A stretch of 64,000 nucleotides of DNA, from assembly GCA_021186555.1 (NCBI GenBank), contig JAJKFL010000002.1, positions 32,284,089 through 32,348,088 on the forward strand, given 5' to 3'. The stretch is from Reticulitermes speratus. Lineage: Eukaryota; Arthropoda; Insecta; Blattodea; Rhinotermitidae. Each line of letters starts with the position of its first letter. Positions within the stretch are counted from its first letter, which is position 1. Below the pieces are notes generated by a model. That model searched no databases and had not been told where the DNA came from. It saw only the letters and a list, made by a program, of their open reading frames with translations. Made by a program: the position numbers and the translations under genes. This document shows positions 61,685 through 64,000 of this stretch, piece after piece.

Positions 61685-63645
61685 CTGTGTCTTCTCCAGT
61701 AGTACTCCAACCAACCAAGCTCTCATCTCGGTTTTGCACATTCAACCACATTGACAATGGTTTGAAGTATTCTAGCAATGGCCGAGCATCCAATTTGTCA
61801 GTTCGGCCCCGTGTCATGATTCTTATCACCTCTGGCCAGGGTCTTGAAGAACCTAGTGAAAGTATGTCCCTGTAAGAAACACAACTCTATTAGTATGACA
61901 CTGTTCTAAATAATGGGGTAAGGTGAATATAAATGTAAATGAAGTTTTATTTTTGAAAATTTGTTTACCAACATGTCCCTGCAGATTTCTTGACCTTTAG
62001 TAGACATATCTATTTGGATTGTAAAAATCCTATGAAGAAGTAGAATACTAATAGTTTGGGCAGCCCAGTAACTATAGACATACTTAAGTGTGATTGTTAG
62101 AGGAAGTTTAAACAGATGCAAGATCTAAGGCTCTCACCACGGTGTTAGTGAGCATTCAGGTCTTCTGGGATGTGTAGAAACTCCTGCCAGTCCTCCAAAA
62201 CGTTGGTAAATTTCTACCAGACTGTGCACTGTTCCATTGTAGAAGACAGCATCCTTCACAGGGTATATTTATTTGGTTTGTGCTCATTATTTTTATGTTT
62301 TGGCATTACACATGCCAATGATGGTGCCGAGTCAGCTAAAAACTGACTGATGAATTAATCATGCATTCTGCCAGACTGGGTTAGTGAAATTAATGTGGAC
62401 CATCAGGGAGTAGATACCAGCAACACATCTAATCACAGAGCCGTTTTCTTTAGATCAGCTTTACGCTTTTTTTTGCCTCATTTATATTTCTATACTGTTA
62501 TAATGGGTTAGTGAAATTAATGTGGACCATCAGGGATTAGATACCAGCAACACAGACTAATCATAGAGCGGTTTTCTTTAGATCACTCTTACAATTTTTT
62601 TGCCTCATTTATATTTTTATACTGTTATATTAATTTACTACTAGAATAATTTTCTTTTTATATGTGTTATACTTGAAGAGGAATTACCATTTAGGGTTTC
62701 AGATCTTATGCATTGATGATTATATGCATATCATAGGGTGACAATATGTCCCGGTTTTCACTGTCATGTCCCATTGTTCAGATGAATATAAAAGAGGATG
62801 TATTGTACTGGTACACATCCTTACGTAATTTTTATTAGCAACTTAGAAGTTTTTAATAAAGAGGCTCTCTCATTTTCATTGTGATATTTTGACACAGTTT
62901 TAAATATCATGTTTATAAATAATCAATATTTGAAGCATTTTTCACCATGGTAAACTGTCCCTTTTTTAATTTTCCAATTCTGGTCACCCTTGCACCTCAT
63001 GAGCTTTAACCTCTCTATGTGAAAGCATTACCCTTCTTGTCTGAGACATGCCACTCACCCCAGCAATCGGCCAGCCTCCCTGGATCGGTAGATGTTACAA
63101 GTATGCAGTGGTCCGAAGTGACCAGCTGCTTCACAAAGAACTTCATGTAACTGGAACTGCAGCACCAGGCTCACAAAGTACCTGCACATGTCAATTATCT
63201 GTCATTTGTATTTCACAAATATGGATTTCCCCATCAGATATTTGTGTGCATTCTTATGTCTCCTATGCAAGCTAGCAAATATTAATGGTTGAATTTTGTA
63301 GTCCTCATAATGTAAGTGAGAGTAAAAACTATGCCTGGTTATTTAACTCTTTGGTCAAATGTTTTCTTTTCAGATGCTTTTGCCTTCTGTTCTTACAGAA
63401 GGGACAGAGTGATTCTAATTTTTATTATTTTGTAGAACCTTAACCAAACATTTGGTATCTCAGTATAGAACATCTTACCTTGTGTATGGCATATCTGCAG
63501 GTATATGATACTTGGAAGCAGGGTCAAAATCATTCTCAGTTCGTGGAATGGGAGGTATGATTCCTTGATGCCTGAGCCGCAGTTCCCACCATCGTGCATT
63601 CATTTCATCAATATTCCAATCACCAGCAAACAATCCCCAACGCCA
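61685..63645 (-). CDS. Angiotensin-converting enzyme-like peptidyl-dipeptidase, C-terminal exons (partial)
   Basis: Three exons in transcript order: 63479-63645, 63059-63181, 61685-61869. All have GT..AG borders and the phases join. Exon 1 encodes [20 protein letters not shown], then [20 protein letters not shown] and [12 protein letters not shown]. Exon 2 begins [20 protein letters not shown] and ends in NIYRSREAG. Exon 3 has [26 protein letters not shown] and VGW. This is the M2 metalloprotease family, which removes C-terminal dipeptides from peptides, normally a secreted or surface enzyme. Seen: the Lys, His, Tyr, Arg and Tyr that bind substrate C-terminus and chloride in ACE (K-Y-H-I-P..P-Y-T-R-Y) and the two cysteines 12 apart that form a disulfide. 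The zinc HEXXH exon lies beyond the window. A following last exon was not found. Confidence 0.9.
62150..62260 (+). other. Worn Penelope-type end fragment
   Basis: AAAACGTTGGTAAATTTCTACCAGACTG and the following GAAGACAGC match a block near 21510-21700. It resembles the sequence after a hammerhead cleavage site, with GAAAC changed to AAAAC. It lies in the ACE intron. Confidence 0.35.
62377..62629. repeat. ~126-bp tandem duplication in ACE intron
   Basis: Two adjacent copies (62377-62503 and 62504-62629), both starting TGGGTTAGTGAAATTAATGT and ending TATACTGTTATA, about 92 per cent identical by eye. Confidence 0.85.
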
Positions 63646-63819
63646 CTAAGCACAAAATACACTTTATTTAGTCATACATGAACATTTTTGTATTGAGATT
63701 TAAAATAGCAGAACTAAACTGAATGAGGCAAGATATCAATCCTAGAGTTGTTATGTGCATTCAGCAATTTGATGGGCCGTCTGGGTGCAAAATAACCAGT
63801 TTATCGCAGTGTACTCTAG

Positions 63820-64000
63820 CCTTCTTGGAGTAATGCAGTAACGCAGTTAGTTGAGGCACTGTGTTCGATTCCCGATGGTGTAATTGGAATTTTTCATTGA
63901 CGTAATCCTTCCAGCTGCACTATGGCCCTGGGGTAGACTCAGCCGTTAACAGAAACGAGTACCAGGAATGTTTCCTGGGGGGGGGGGGGGGGGGGGGGGG
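63820..64000 (+). mobile_element. SINE family 3, truncated by window end, G24 run
   Basis: Head with A box AACGCAGTTAGTTGAGGC, B box GTTCGATTCCCGATGG, body AGACTCAGCCGTTAACAGAAACGAGTACCAGGAATGTTTCC. There is a deletion of about 25 bases between the boxes compared with 43578-43885. The short G run of the family is extended to 24 G at 63977-64000. Confidence 0.85.

Overview
The window is animal nuclear DNA, very probably from an insect. It is AT-rich, genes are split by introns of up to about 10 kb with GT..AG borders, and most of the rest is transposon debris. The mix of tRNA-derived SINEs, RTE-like and Jockey-like LINEs, mariner/Tigger/pogo/hAT elements and short hammerhead-bearing foldback elements fits a large polyneopteran genome such as a cockroach or termite. 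That assignment is an inference, not read from a marker gene.

Four host genes can be supported. (1) A two-exon gene on + (12046-22281) encodes a 118-residue, single-pass membrane protein with a lysine-rich tail. (2) A compact gene on + (15916-16257) lies inside the 9.9-kb intron of the first and encodes a 113-residue tail-anchored protein. (3) A nine-exon gene on + (39194-56189) encodes a secreted, cysteine-rich protein of 414 residues with an IGFBP-like N-terminal part and four thyroglobulin type-1 repeats. All its exon phases join cleanly. (4) On -, three exons (61685-63645) encode the C-terminal part of the catalytic domain of an angiotensin-converting-enzyme family peptidyl-dipeptidase. 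The thyroglobulin-repeat gene and the ACE gene converge tail to tail.

Layout: 1-3.8 kb holds a decayed Ty3/gypsy-like element on -, its 5' side abutting a Penelope-type tail. 3.8-9.1 kb holds a foldback element, Jockey pieces and a hAT element split by a Jockey copy. 10.0-10.3 kb holds a SINE. 12-24 kb holds genes 1 and 2 with foldback elements, a piggyBac-type MITE and LINE 3' ends. 24-37 kb is intergenic with mariner, Tigger, Jockey and pogo-like relics. 39-56 kb is the thyroglobulin-repeat gene, whose introns carry LINEs, SINEs, a mariner with a LINE nested in it and a near-full-length RTE-like LINE. 56-64 kb holds two more hammerhead foldback elements, three SINEs and the ACE exons.

The most unusual signal is a set of foldback elements (543-645, 3812-4495, 14343-14834, 20517-20671, 57173-57950, 59155-59658). 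Each has a 10-14 bp target-site duplication, and most share a tail of the type ATGCACGGnGAA. Their inverted arms carry, or border on, a hammerhead-ribozyme core (CTGANGA, stem II, GAAAC) followed by a tiny palindromic stem III, the form expected of hammerheads that act as dimers. In the copy at 14.3 kb the second arm starts at the predicted self-cleavage position.
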